The position numbers were made by a program, and so were the translations under genes. The notes under the pieces were generated by a model. It was given only the letters and a program-made list of their open reading frames with translations, made no database searches and was not told the origin of the DNA. 64,000 bases of DNA from Ecdyonurus torrentis. Its lineage: Eukaryota > Arthropoda > Insecta > Ephemeroptera > Heptageniidae. Where the stretch lies: the NCBI GenBank assembly GCA_949318235.1, contig OX439132.1, forward strand, positions 42,798,331 to 42,862,330, written 5' to 3'. Shown in pieces: positions 1 to 11,913 of this stretch; the stretch's first letter is position 1, and each line of letters opens with the position of its first letter.

Positions 1-826
1 TAATTTTCTCACTGGTATGATTAGTGATCATCAAATCTTAGTGCTACATAGAACATCTCAGATTTTCTAACCATAAAAAAAGAAAGAAAAAAAAATGAAG
101 GTTTACTTAAAAAAAAATTATACCCTGAAATATTCTATATAGCAACAAGATAATGCTCTCACTGGTATGATTAGTGATCATCAAATCTTAGTGTTACATA
201 GAACATCTCAGAATTTCTAACCATAAAAAAAGAAAGAAAAAAAAATGAAGGTTTACTTAAAAAAAAATTATACCCTGAAATATTCTATATAGCAACAAGA
301 TAATGCTCTCACTGGTATGATTAGTGATCATCAAATCTTAGTGTTACATAGAACATCTCAGAATTTCTAACCATAAAAAAAGAAAGAAAAAAACATGTAG
401 GTTTAAAAAAAAAAATTAAACCCTGAAATATTCAATGTAGCAACAAGATAAAGTTCTCACTGGTATGATTAGTGATCACCAAATCTTAGTGTTACATAGA
501 ACATCTCAGAATTTCTAACCATAAAAAAAGAAAGAAAAAAAATGTAGGTTTAAGAAAAAAATTATACCCTGAAATATTCTATATAGCAACAAGATAATGC
601 TCTCACTGGTATGATTAGTGATCTTCAAATCTTGGTGTTACATAGAACATCTCAGAATTTCTAACCATAAAAAAAGAAAGACAGAAAATGTAGGTTTAAA
701 TAAAAAAAAAAATTTATACCCTGAAATATTCAATATAGCAACAAGATAATGCTCTTACTGGTATGATTAGTGATCATCAAATCTTAGTGTTACATAGGAG
801 ATCTCAGAATTTCTTACCCCAAAAAA
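1..826. repeat. satellite array, left block (~148-bp monomer, about 5.5 copies)
   Basis: Tandem monomers start with CTCACTGGTATGATTAGTGA near 8, 158, 308, 456, 602 and 754, a spacing of 146-152 bp. Each monomer has a conserved half ending in TTTCTAACCATA, then an A-rich half of variable length, then a TACCCTGAAATATTC segment. The last copy decays after about 820 into non-satellite DNA. Orientation is the same as in the large right block. No coding content. Confidence 0.97.
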
Positions 827-2207
827 TTATTAAATATTATGGTTTAGAGCATTTTTTTTTTTTAATTTATCAACTTGTATTATAAAATACATAAATGCAA
901 TAATTTCTACTTTGTTGGTTTTTGAATTATACAAAAATTATATTCTGTGATTATACAAGATTCCGGCATAGATATATCGTCAAAATGTGTAACTTAGACA
1001 TACTTACTAAAATAGACAACGTAACACTTACAATTAGTACGTAAAAAAAAATGGTAAAGCTATTTTGTCCCTGTATTACACTTCCATATAACCTGGTTCT
1101 TTTGACAAAAAAATATCAGAATTTTATATTTTTATTACGAAAAACAAATGTATCAAAATTACATTATAGTTACATTATAGTGACATTATAGTTTAAAAAT
1201 CAATGGTCAGGAAGCGCTTACTTCTTATGTTTCATAAACTTATTTATAAGTTCAATTCGATCGTGTAGAAGATTATTAATTAAATTCTATTTTTCCTAAA
1301 TTTTGGTCATGCCTGAAAATAAACGACTCCCATAAAGCATCTTTTATAAAACATCTTTCAAATGATACAATAAGTGTGCCGTTTGTTCTGATTGGTTACA
1401 GTAATCGCACTTCAATTTTAGGATATTGCAACCTAAAAGCAACATAAATAATACTCTAAATCAAGCTATATATAATTTTACTATAAAATAGACAGGATGA
1501 CAAAATGAAAAATATGCTGTAAAATATTAATAATTAAAAAAAAAAAATGCTAAAACGCTACTTGTGCCTAATAATCTACGTATACCTAACAAAGATAATC
1601 TATATAATATAATAGCACTCTGCTACAGAAAATAACGCATATGGAATAAGCTATAATTAAAAAATACGATGTGCGCGGGGATTAACATTCATTTATAGTA
1701 ATTACAATATAACCGAGTTAAATAAAAAATAAAATTTAATATAAAATTGATATCTTAATTTATGTGCCTAAATTCAATAAACCAAATAAATTATAAGTTT
1801 ACTAAGAATCTTACAGGCTTTTTAATGCTTATTTCTAATGTTAAAAAAAGAAACAAACAAAACGATTGTTATAGGTTTTGTATCTCAAGTTTAAATGCTA
1901 AAACTAACATTCTTTTCACATTTTTTAGAATCTGCAGTCAAAGAAATTAATCATCAAATTATTTAAGTATAAATTAATAATTTAATAACGTAATAGTCAA
2001 ATAATAGAAAAGCTTCGCCATACAAAAAAAAAATGTTTTTCTTTTGTACAATACAAATAAAAAGCATTTTTGCCTCTAAATAAATATAGCGCTATAATAT
2101 ACCTAAAATTGTGCGTAGATTAAGCTACCTAAAATGCATTAGTTAAATATATTAAGACTATCTAGGTAAATGAAATAAAAACTAAAATCTAAAAATGGCA
2201 CTTACCT
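827..2207. other. AT-rich spacer, nothing recognisable
   Basis: Very AT-rich DNA with short A and T runs. I see no exon with a coding signature, no terminal repeats and no RNA gene. The one short open frame (1762-1950) has AT-driven composition and no family resemblance. Confidence 0.6.
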
Positions 2208-2475
2208 TTCGATGTCTTCTTTTCTTCAGGGCCCCTAGGTTGGCACCGTTAGGTTTCTGCAGGGCCCACTGAAGTTCAGCTGCAGTCAAATGGATTCCAG
2301 GTCATCATGGTCATCATGGTCATCATGGTCATCATGGTCATCTGGTCATCATGGTCATCATGGTCATCATGGTCATCAATGCGCCAGTCCTCGAGGGCTT
2401 CAATGCGTCAGTCCTCGAGGTCATCAATGCGTCGTCAGTCCTCTAAACTCCACTTCTCTCGAAAATCCACACCAC
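2208..2475 (-). pseudogene. exon-like block X1 (unknown gene, internal minisatellite)
   Basis: On the minus strand an acceptor (TTTTCAG, just above 2475) and a donor (CATCGAAAG then GTAAGTG, just below 2208) bound a GC-richer block. Its 3' end reads HLTAAELQWALQKPNGANL in one frame and matches the ends of X2 (4797-4938) and X3 (7611-7843, opposite strand). The middle holds a run of GGTCATCAT-type repeats (2300-2376) and two or three GAGGACTG-type repeats, with stops in the frame of the 3' end. I do not recognise the protein. The conserved splice sites and the similarity between copies support an exon of a duplicated, probably decayed gene. Confidence 0.5.
2300..2376. repeat. GGTCATCAT minisatellite inside X1
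   Basis: Eight to nine near-perfect copies of a 9-bp unit (GGTCATCAT), with one short irregular unit near 2338-2343. X2 and X3 have only one or two copies at the matching place, so the expansion is specific to X1. Confidence 0.9.
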
Positions 2476-3436
2476 CTGAAAATCATAAAATAAAGTCAAG
2501 AACCTTCTTTGCAAATGATTGTATTATATATATTAATAATTATATATATGATAATTTTAAACAAATTCATTTTACCCTATTAAATAGGATTTGTCAATAA
2601 ATAAAAATTACAGTTAACTTAGTATAGCAACATAAATAGAAACAAATAAGTAAAAAATTAATAATTAGAAAAAGGTTAATTATAAATAAAATAACTAATA
2701 ATAAACTTATTGAAAAATATTTGTCATGCAGACCTTATGAAACTATAGCAATATACTAATTGGTAAATGGAATCATAATCTGTATACAATTTGCTCCTAT
2801 CTGTGAAATATAAATTGATATTTATATGGCCTATATATATTCAATTAAAACTAATTAAAATAATTATGATAAATAAAATTGAATTTTATAGTTTAACAAT
2901 ATAAATATTCATAATGGACATCACATATTTAAAGTCGTAGTAATTAAAAAGTTATTATTATTTCTCTTAGTCATGGCAAGTACCAAATTGTGATGAAATT
3001 ATGGTGTGATAATGCAATAATGAACAATAATAATTTGTTTTTAAATAATAATTTTTTATTTAATAAAATTTATTTTAATTATTTATTAACTAACCAAGAT
3101 TGATGATAATTGTCGAAAGTTAACTTTGACCTCCAGTATGCAGTCAAATGGGACACCTCTGATTCAACAATAATCAACGACTTGAATAATAATAATGCGA
3201 CAATAAATATGGTTAAATGTGGCAACAAACTGTTTCATGCAAAGCAAAAATGATTCGTATTTAGTAATAATTTGAAATTTTATTTTAATTAATGATCGAA
3301 TGCAATTAAACGTCTTAAATATGTATAATTATTACGACAAGAGGAGCTGATATTTAAAATCAGTGCATCTAATATTATGCCCTATTTGACTGTGTCATTA
3401 ACCTGTTGAATATGGGCCATCGAGCCATGAGCATTC

Positions 3437-3480
<44 letters not shown>

Positions 3481-3913
3481 GAGTGAAAATTGTAATCATT
3501 GCAGATAAATAATTGTTAAGATGCCAAGAAATCTTGTAACACTATTTATTATTATTATCAAAATATATACGCTTTATTATAAAAAGATTTAAATAAGGTA
3601 AGAATAATTGTATTATATGATCATATATAATATACTACTTCATAATTTTTAACTTTGCTAAACAAAACTTACTTGGAAATATATATTTTTTATTATAATA
3701 TAATAAGCACTATATTATACTCAACACAAATCGATAATAATTAAACGTAGTCATCTTAATAAAATAAAAAAATAAAAATATTCATGTCAAAGAGTTTCGA
3801 ATTGACTCAAGGTTAAATATATGGTTAATAAAAAATTATTTGGAAAACAACAACAAAACATTAAAATTGTAATTTATAAAACATTATAGAATAGCAGAGG
3901 CAGAGAGACACTT
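2476..3913 (-). other. probable intron of the X1 gene
   Basis: AT-rich DNA between the X1 acceptor and an upstream minus-strand donor at 3914-3915. About 3240-3400 is similar to 5180-5340, including the phrase GCCCTATTTGACTG, so this is part of a direct tandem duplication (X1 gene and X2 gene). A pure A tract of about 39 bases lies at 3441-3479. Confidence 0.4.
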
Positions 3914-3915
3914 AC

Positions 3916-4110
3916 CATAATTTGCAGTAGTTCGTTTCGATGAACACTCAATAACTAACACGCTTAAATAGTAATATAGTTCAATAAGCCTAATGTATCT
4001 TATCGTTTAATTAAAATAATGTAAGAACTAATTAAGATTTAAATTAAATTTAAACACAGAGATGTAACATTGCACGAGCTTGGAACGAGACTGAGCTCCG
4101 ATCGCATCAC
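3916..4110 (-). pseudogene. possible first exon of the X1 gene (ATG then donor)
   Basis: On the minus strand the sequence GCAAATTATG is followed directly by GTAAGTGTCT, so a candidate start codon abuts a consensus donor. The same arrangement recurs in the X2 copy at 5587-5593. The 5' limit is not visible; I place it near the GC-rich segment that starts near 4110. This is inference from the paired copies. Confidence 0.35.
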
Positions 4111-4345
4111 GACTGACGTGCTCCCACCTCCCACTTCTCTGCTCCTTCCATTTTTGCTCCCCACCTCTCTTCCCCTTCCACTTTTGACTCCTACTTTCCT
4201 TCTCCTTCCACTTTTGCTCCCCACCTCTCTTCATCTTCCACTTTTGACTCCTACTTTCCTTCTCCTTCCACTTTTGCTCCCTACTCCTACTTTAGGTGAG
4301 GGAGCAAAAGCAAGGAGGAGAAACTACGTTAGTCACGTGATCTCC
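4111..4345. promoter_or_regulatory. pyrimidine-rich 30/60-bp repeats, possible promoter region of X1
   Basis: About three 60-bp units made of TCCTTCCACTTTTG-type blocks separated by CTCCTACTTTCC or CTCCCCACCTC. They are followed by AGGTGAGGGAGCAAAAGC and TACGTTAGTCACGTGATC. A shorter relative of the same segment lies at 6120-6215. GC content stands out from the surroundings. The long open frames here, on both strands, are low-complexity artefacts. A promoter role is inferred only from its place upstream of the ATG-donor signal. Confidence 0.4.
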
Positions 4346-4796
4346 TACATGTCCCTGCGAAATTTTATGAATGTCCGATATTTCTTAAATAATCGTTTAT
4401 TTAGACAAAAATTTGCTATTTAAAATGGCCGATATTTGTGAGAATCAGCGATACATAAAACAGTATCGATATTTTTAGTATTGATTATATAATTTAATAC
4501 TCAATACGTCGCGAGTCGATTACTCGTAAACATGCCAATCCTATGCGGGATGCCGAAGTAATTCATAATAGTATTTTGAAAATTTATCCTAATCTAAGTA
4601 TACAATTGCATAAATACCAAAAACTTTTATTCGAAAATATAACAAAAAGTAAATATATATGCCTTCTCTAGCGCGCCGTGATTGGTATATATAATAAAGT
4701 ACGTCACCGCCAGTATAAAGCATTGCATTATGCACTCGAACTTTCATAAATTAAGCTGCCTAAACTGCGTTAGCTAAATATTAAAGTTATACCTAC
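4346..4796. other. AT-rich spacer between the X1 and X2 copies
   Basis: No coding signature. The last 50 bases (AAGCTGCCTAAACTGCGTTAGCT) match 2123-2145 next to X1 and mark the start of the duplicated segment. Confidence 0.45.
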
Positions 4797-4938
4797 CTGA
4801 ATGTCTTGTTTTCTACCTGGCCCACTGAAGTTCAGCTGCAGTCAAAAAGTATCAAGGTCATCATGTATGGGTCCTCATATGGCTTGTCCAGGTCACCAAT
4901 GTGGTAGTCCACTAGGTCCTCTTGACGTTGAGTTGCAT
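4797..4938 (-). pseudogene. exon-like block X2 (unknown gene)
   Basis: The minus-strand acceptor is TGATTTTCAG, just above 4938, and the donor is ATTCAG then GTAGGTAT, just below 4797. One frame reads ATQRQEDLVDYHIGDLDKPY through most of the block and then hits a stop. A different frame gives LTAAELQWA, as in X1. The two halves are therefore out of frame with each other, which points to decay. It lacks the expanded minisatellite of X1. The protein family is not recognised. Confidence 0.45.
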
Positions 4939-5586
4939 CTGAAAATCATAATAAAATTAAAAACGTTATTTTAAAATGATTGTATAATTATATAAAAAGT
5001 AATCAAATTTTAATATTTTATAATTTCATTTTAAATCATGAATAATAAAAGTAACAATAAATAAAAATTAAATCGAACTTCATGGATATCAATTATGATT
5101 TAAGATTCATTAAATTACACGTAACAAAATTATACTATATTTGGTCAAATGGGGCACCATGGATGTCTTATATTGTACACGATGTAAAAATGATACGTAT
5201 GAAACAATTAAAAAATTTATCTTATAATATATGATCAAATACAATTATAGGTCCTGAATTATGAATAATTATTACAGAATAAGATAAAATTATTTAAAAT
5301 GAGTAATTAATGAAATGTCAGGCCCTATTTGACTGCGTGAAAAAAATTAAAAATTGTCCACTAAATAAAAAAAAAGTTACAATACTGAGCATCAACCAAT
5401 TAATTAACCAATAGTTATGTATTGAAACAAAAATTGAAATGCAATAAATAAAGCATGCATCTCAACGAGATTCAATTTGACTCGAGGCGAAAAAAAATTA
5501 AATAATAAAATTAATAATTTAAATATAATAAAGTTTCAATACAAAATAAAAGTCATATAAAATATTCTATAAGAGCAGACACTTAC
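4939..5586 (-). other. probable intron of the X2 gene
   Basis: AT-rich; its middle resembles 3240-3400 in the X1 copy. No other feature seen. Confidence 0.35.
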
Positions 5587-5770
5587 CATACATTTGCAGT
5601 AGATCGTAGTTTTAGTTTATTTCGAAGAACAATTAATTAACTTTTAAATGATTTTGTTTTTTACACTTTTTATTATTAATAATGTAAAATAATATAATTA
5701 ATATTTAAGATTCAAAATATAATTAAACACTTGTAACACTCGCAACCAAAAAAACTGTAGGCTGTGCAGG
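5587..5770 (-). pseudogene. possible first exon of the X2 gene
   Basis: The minus-strand sequence GCAAATGTATG is followed by the donor GTAAGTGTC, paralleling the arrangement at 3916. Upstream (plus-strand 5740-5800) is a slightly GC-richer AGGCAGCAGGCAGGCAG stretch. The 5' end is uncertain. Confidence 0.3.
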
Positions 5771-6119
5771 CAGCAGGCAGGCAGTGTGTAGGTATCGTAT
5801 CGGTGATTTAATATATCGATGTTATCGAAAGCGATACTTTTGATTAAATAATATCGATACTTTTGATTAGATAATATCGATACTTTTTATTAGTTAGTAT
5901 CATTTGGGTAGTTTTACTCAGAAAAAGAAAAGAAGAAACATTAACAATGCTACAGTATGGCATGTTTATTTGTAGATTTTTTGGAAGTCATTGATATTTT
6001 TCGATAATATTATATCAATACGTTTTTCTCGAAATATGTAATTGCCATTATTTTTTTTAATCACTCGATATAAAAAGTATCGATACATTTTTATATATCA
6101 CCAATCCCAACAGTACCGT
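5771..6119. other. AT-rich spacer with TATCGATAC-type repeats
   Basis: Several scattered copies of a phrase like ATATCGATACTTTTGATTA occur at 5815-5890 and 5990-6090. No coding signal. Confidence 0.4.
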
Positions 6120-6240
6120 ACTCCCACCCTTCCTTCCACTCTTGCTCCCTACTCCTAGGTTGCTCCTATAAGTGAGGAGGGGAAATTACGTCTGGTCCCG
6201 TGATATCAAGCAACGTCAATCAGACCAGAATCAGACTTCA
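6120..6240. promoter_or_regulatory. GC-rich segment between divergent X2 and X3 copies, possible bidirectional promoter
   Basis: The segment (CCTTCCACTCTTGCTCCCTA, then GTGAGGAGGGGAAATTACGT) resembles the one at 4111-4345. It sits between the minus-strand X2 first exon and the plus-strand X3 copy. Its position and the paired copies suggest a promoter; there is no direct evidence of transcription. Confidence 0.35.
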
Positions 6241-7324
6241 ATGTTATACCTGCTCGTGCCTTGATCACTACGTTATATCTTGTGCAAAGTTAACATTTTA
6301 ATTTGAAATCGTACGTGAACGTGAACCTTGTATTGTAGAAGTGAAACTTTAATTTTCAATTTAATATTTTATACTGAAGAAGTTAATTGAAATTTTTGTT
6401 AATTTTAATGTTTTTGGTCGTGGAGATCCTTAATTCCAAGCTAACTTTTAGTGATAAGATAATCATATTTCTTTATTGTAAAAAAAAAAAAAAAAAAAAA
6501 AGTAAGTACTATACAAATTTATTTAAATTGTCGCAATTTTAAATGCATTTTTTAATTTCAAATTTTGATGTAACTTATTATGATGTACTTATTATTAAGT
6601 ATTATTTGTGTATAAATTAAACTATTTAACATTTATAATTGGCTACAAACATTATGCTTAGTTGCGTAATTATTACAAACCTTTAATTATCGGTCAATTA
6701 TGTTCACTGCTGATGCTCAAGTTTATTTTTTTTAAGTCCCTGTTTTAGTTAATTATTCGAGTTTTAAGGATAAATATGTTTATGAAGGTTTACATTTGAA
6801 GTAACACAATAGCTTTCTTTTGTAAATTTCAATATTACTTTCTTGATTTTTTTTCTTTCATATTATAAACAATAGTTTTTTTTTATGAAATTATAGTAAA
6901 AATTTAAGCAATGTAATGCTAAATAATAATGTTTGCTGAAAGCTAGCAAAAATTGATATGACACTTTCGCTCGCTGTGGCCCATTCAACAGGTTAGCAGT
7001 CAACTAGGGCACTTTTTTGTTTTTGCTTTATAGGTTAGGATTAGCATGAGATAAGCAATTTTAATCGTGATTTTAATTGTGAGTTGTCCCATTTTAAAGT
7101 AAATATTGTTTCAAAGAACATATTTTTACATTAATAGGTTTATTTAACTGTAATAATTTGCCCATGTAATTAAGTTATGTATAAATTCTGTGTTCAAATA
7201 TCCTCTTTTTACTGATGCTTTGGGTATCAATAAAGGTAATTTTTTACATTATTATTAATTATATTTTCAAGAATTATAATATTAATGTTCTTAATATTTA
7301 ATATGATAATTAATAAAAACACAA

Positions 7325-7359
<35 letters not shown>

Positions 7360-7610
7360 AATTATATAGTAAACAGTATAAACATCGTTTTGCTATAATA
7401 CATTTTGGTGTAGGCCAGGAAGAAATATGGTATAATTATTTATTTTTATTTAAAGTTATAATTTTAGATCGTTTATATTAAGATGATTTAAATGAATGAT
7501 GAAATAACTGTTTCGAAAATAATAAAATGAAATAATATAAATATACTAAGTTAAATGTGATTGCTTTTGGAAGATTTGTTTCTATTTCCTAATGTTATTA
7601 TGTTTTTCAG
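6241..7610. other. AT-rich region upstream of X3
   Basis: Contains an A run at 6480-6500 and a T run at about 7327-7356. Parts resemble, in inverse orientation, the introns of X1/X2 (for example CATTCAACAGGTTAGCAGTC near 6984). No gene is supported. Confidence 0.4.
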
Positions 7611-7843
7611 GTGCGCTATGATATATAAAGGCACTGGGACCCTTAAAACCCCGAGGACTGCAACGTACGTCACTCGGAGGACCCTTGCTGGCCGGAAGAA
7701 CCCTTGCGTATCGAAAGGACCTATAACGACTGTTAGGACCCATGATGACCTGGATTTCATTTGACTGCTGCTGACCTTCATTGGACCCCACCGAAACCTA
7801 ACTGTGCGCACCTAGGGGTCCAGAAGAAAAGAAAACATCAAAG
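7611..7843 (+). pseudogene. exon-like block X3, inverted relative of X1/X2
   Basis: The acceptor is GTTTTTCAG, ending at 7610; the donor is CATCAAAG then GTAGGCG. The 3' half matches X1 over about 90 bases (CATTTGACTGC...CCTAGGGG...AAGAAAACATCAAAG). In the frame matching the X1 peptide it reads HLTAADLHWTPPKPN. The 5' half repeats a GGACCC/GAGGAC-like phrase about every 27-30 bases. A 67-residue open frame crosses part of it but ends before the conserved 3' half. Function unknown. Confidence 0.5.
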
Positions 7844-8220
7844 GTAGGCGTTTTCTGATGTTTTTAGTATTTTTTATGGTGTTTAATTTTAATTATATGT
7901 ATAGATAGGTAATTTAACTAATGAAGTTTACGTAAAGCCTAATATTATGTGTAATTTTAGGTTTTAGCGATATTATATATATATTTAGAGGCTATATTCA
8001 TTGTTCCATACCGTAGGCTTGCATTAAATATCAATTTGTTCACAAATATAACATTTCAATAATTTAAAAAAAATTCTCATGCAGGATCGTGAATTAAAAA
8101 AAAGTTAGTGAGTTTTTTTTAATTAATTACTGTCGTTTCATTTGAATTAACCTTCTTTTTAAAGCTTAATATTATCAATTTTAATACATATTTTATTTTC
8201 TTATTGTGATGAACTTTCAT

Positions 8221-8257
<37 letters not shown>

Positions 8258-8359
8258 TTTAAAGCGCCAGGTGTATATGCAACTTCTTAAACTGAGTTGC
8301 ACAACAAGTTTGCATACCTTTCAATAAGTAAGGGGTTAATTAAAGTCACTATCAGTGAA
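7844..8359. other. AT-rich spacer with a GA microsatellite
   Basis: A (GA)n run lies at 8227-8254. Nothing else is recognisable before the first pseudogene unit. Confidence 0.5.
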
Positions 8360-8626
8360 TTGTATCATTACAATAACCTTATGGTAAAATTATAATTATA
8401 TAAACATTTTGTTTTCTTTGATTCTTTGAAAAGAGAAAAAAATTTCATAATTTTCGTCACTGTAATTATGAATAATAACCTAAAATATGTTGTATTAAAC
8501 TATGCTTAAAATGAGAATTATTTTTTAATATTGTAAACTTAATTTTCTTCTTTCGTGAAGTTTTTTTTTATTATTAATTATGCCAGTTAAAATAAATACA
8601 TATAAATATAATGTTTTGATTGACAG

Positions 8627-8728
8627 GTTCTGATGTTGGTGACTGCTGCCTGCTCCATATGCCTCACAACTACATTTCTGTTCTGAGCAGATCTGAGACC
8701 GTGACTTGTCATTTCAATTTGACGTCAA
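8627..8728 (+). pseudogene. exon F, unit 1
   Basis: The acceptor TTGACAG precedes, and the donor is CGTCAA then GTAAGTG. One frame is open throughout and starts GSDVGDCCLLHM. Exon F lies between E and A, matching the order expected for a gene containing those exons, but I cannot align its peptide to a family with confidence. Five copies are present in the window, one of them on the minus strand. Confidence 0.6.
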
Positions 8729-9102
8729 GTAAGTGATTTACTACATATATCAATTAACTAAACATCAAATATAACTAACTGCTTTATATTGATAAGCATG
8801 GAGAAAAATTTAAAATGTTTTGCCATTTATGTGCTGTGTATATTACACTAAATTTGCGAAGTTTATACAAAGAATATTATTGCATTTAAATAGAATTCTT
8901 TATGCCTGTACTGTTATGCTTTCTTTTTTATTTTTAATCTGAGGCCATGGTTTGCACTGACAGTACTGTTCACGCTCTCGTGTTCTCGTCACGTTTATGT
9001 CGATGCGTATGTAAGTAATGTTGTTCATAAACTTTGTTTTCTTGCATTAAATAATGTGCATGCCATTTGAATAGCCAATGCTTTTTGTAAGAGACATTTG
9101 TA

Positions 9103-9134
<32 letters not shown>

Positions 9135-9555
9135 AGAAGATTTTATATTAACCTGGCTATAACTATATAAAATTGTATTTCATATTAGGACACTCGCAAA
9201 GTTGCTTACGTTACTTCGTGGTGAGGTTTTTATTTTTTTAAAGAAAAATTTAAACCAATCATACGGACAAAGGGAACTGAAGAGTAAATATATATTTTTT
9301 TATTTTTAGAATAAATTCTTAAAATATAACAAATTAAAAAGATGTGCTCATCTTACTATTAACCACTGAACAAATAATGTTTATACCAACAATTTAATGT
9401 TTAAAATTTTTAACTCAGTAATTGGGCTTTAATGAAGAGTTTCATATACGTAACTGAATAAAATCGTATATTATTATTTTCCGTGCAATTTAAAGTTTTA
9501 TAAGGCTATTAAAGTAAAAAAATTAATTTTAATGTTTTTTCTCTCTGATTTTTAG

Positions 9556-9819
9556 GTAAAAAATCAAGCAGCAACGACCGACAATTCTTCACACTCGCCT
9601 ATCAGCAAGTGTCCCTGGTCACAGCACCCCTGGCACTCGCGGTGCTCGGACCAAAGGTTCTTCTGATAGACCACGCTGAGCTGCACGCGGAGTGCAGCAG
9701 TTTGAGCGCCTGTCCACCATGATGATGTTTGGTCTGCAGACTAAGCCGGAGGTCTTGAGGAGGATATTCTGTGAGTTATCATCAGATATCAGTCAGCAAG
9801 GACATGCTTTCCATCACTG
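9556..9819 (+). pseudogene. PPP4R4: fused exon A/B, unit 1 (PPP4R4-like)
   Basis: The exon starts after TGATTTTTAG. The 5' half has one open frame (FTLAYQQVSLVTAPLALAVL), but the HEAT-like part that resembles PPP4R4 (MMFGLQTKPEVLRRIFCELS) is in another frame. The exon body after CAGATATCAGTCAGCA continues directly into the 3' end of exon B (GGACATGCTTTCCATCACTG) and its donor GTAAC. In units 2 and 3 these parts are separated by an intron of about 550-580 bp. This is a deletion with short homology at CAGCA, not a functional fusion. Confidence 0.6.
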
Positions 9820-9868
9820 GTAACTTTACAGCGTAATTAATTATTAATTTTTTTCCACCCAACATTTT

Positions 9869-10093
9869 TTGCGTTTTACATTAGCTTGTTCTGTAAGCTA
9901 TACACAAATATTGAGCAAGCTGGGAAATTGTTTCTTTTTAAAAACATCTGATCATGACGTCATTACCTGTATACTACGTTTATATGTATGGTCGATCTTT
10001 ATTATTTCTTCGTTTAGAAATTTAAACCTGATAAAAATGAACGAAACTTCACATAAAAAAATTCCATGGTCAACATGCGACTCAATTTCATAG
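9869..10093 (+). other. conserved open segment downstream of exon B, unit 1 (74 codons)
   Basis: Open frame beginning MRFTLACSVSYTQILS, 50 bases after the exon B donor. It is 119 codons in units 2 and 3, 87 in the rearranged copy and 70 in the inverted copy. The start lies inside AT-rich intron-like DNA, and an early stop truncates this copy. No family is recognised. It is listed because it recurs; being open by common descent is the simpler explanation. Confidence 0.25.
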
Positions 10094-10450
10094 GCTCAAA
10101 AATCAAGATCAAGCAATGAATATGCCTTATTTTGTTTGTAAGCTAATTACTGATACTATATTTTACAAAAAAAAAAAAAACACTGACTTTGTACTATATA
10201 TACATTGAGTCATGCGGCAAAAGCAAAAAGGATTTAATAATCCCCCAAGGTCCCCAGTAGTCCTCTCCTTACATCTTAATTGTTACTCTGAATCAAAATC
10301 TTACTCAAACAACCCAAGACTGTTGGTTTGTACAGAAGAGTTAAATCTTTTTAACTGAATAACATCTTAAATTATTGTATTCTTTGTACTTTAAATTCTT
10401 AAGCATATAAAAATATACAAAATTAACTATAGTGTCTTATTGAATTACAG

Positions 10451-10680
10451 ATAAACTAAGCAGCGTCGATCGACACTGGTTCATACCCGCCACTAGCATA
10501 TGTCTTAGCCCAGAGCAACCCTGGCACTCGCAGTTCTCCAGCCAATGGTTCCTCACTGTTAGACCGCGCGGAGACGAATGTGGAGTGCATAAGGTGCACC
10601 TGCCCGCCATGTCAGTTTGTCGTCTGTAAACCAAGCTTGCCAGCTTGCACCGAGCTTACATCGAGCCGAACTTGCATCAG
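10451..10680 (+). pseudogene. exon C, unit 1 (paralogue of exon A)
   Basis: Acceptor GAATTACAG and donor TTGCATCAG then GTTAGTAAA are both intact. The core (ACCCTGGCACTCGCAGTTCT, then CCAATGGTTCCT) is clearly related to the 5' half of exon A, and the donor context is identical. It therefore arose by duplication of exon A inside the unit. Stops interrupt the frame equivalent to that of exon A. Confidence 0.6.
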
Positions 10681-10993
10681 GTTAGTAAAATTATTAAAAT
10701 ATATACTACTGGCAATGAAAGAGAGAGAGAAATACTACAGATTTGACTATTATACATACCCATACTGAATTGAAGAATATTGATAATGACACGTAAATAT
10801 AACGCGCGTTGACGCACGTCAATGGATAAACCAAGTTGTGTTTGTTTTGTGCTAGTTATTAATTACTGTGATATTATGATGATTTCAACTAATATAGTTT
10901 TGTTTGATCTATCTACACAAAGTATAATTATTTTTACTCTTCAAAATTTTTACGAACCTGATTCTGAATCCCTTTCGTTTATAATTCATGCAG

Positions 10994-11263
10994 CGCCCAA
11001 CATCAGAGAAGTGAGGACTTGAAGCACTTCACTACCGAGGACTACACGAGGACTTGACGACCGTACGTGAGGATCTAAACAGGACCTATATTACTTGAGG
11101 ATTGCTAAGATAAGTGGACAAGCAACGTTATTTTAGTACCAATTAATATAAGAGTGCATATTTTGCCGGCTCTTTTTTGTTCACCTGTTGAGCAGACAAG
11201 TGCGGGCACGGAGCTCTTGTCGTGCAACACTGTGACCTTGCATCACAGCGCAGCCTAGCAGCA
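10994..11263 (+). pseudogene. exon D, unit 1
   Basis: The acceptor is TTCATGCAG; the candidate donor is CAGCA then GTATGTAG. The block is GC-richer and repeats a GAGGACT-like phrase. One frame (SEDLKHFTTEDYTRT) is broken by stops here but stays open longer in the inverted copy at 47041-47324. The opening (CAACATCAGAGAAGTGAGGACTTG) resembles that of X2, suggesting a distant link to the X blocks. Family unknown. Confidence 0.5.
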
Positions 11264-11405
11264 GTATGTAGTCCTTAATTACTTGTAATGGTTATGTTTG
11301 TTTTAAAATTTAAAACCACTTAACATTAAAAATTAGCATTTCAATTACCAAATATGTCATAATACAGAATTTTATTTATTTTTTTATTTAATAATTTATT
11401 TATAT

Positions 11406-11641
<236 letters not shown>

Positions 11642-11913
11642 CAGGTAAATACATAAAATTTCAGTATAATGATCTATTTGGAAGAAATACAATGTTTATT
11701 TAAATCATAAATAGATTTAATCACCAAACACACTTACCATTACAAGTAAAATTAACCGTTGCTACCTCACTGGTTTCTCAATGCAAGATCAGAGTGTCGC
11801 ACGACTAAAGAGCTGCATGACTATTTATAGCTAGCAATATTTATGCTATATTGACATAAATGCAGCATAAATTACTTATCCCTGTACAAAATTAGCTAAT
11901 GTATATTTCCCAG

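Noticed and set aside
4028..4423. Pro/Leu-rich plus-strand frame and its minus-strand counterparts
   Set aside because: Produced by a pyrimidine-rich 30/60-bp tandem repeat; no family resemblance.
7551..7811. 86-codon minus-strand frame over X3
   Set aside because: Splice signals and the match to X1/X2 place the exon on the plus strand; this is the complementary shadow.
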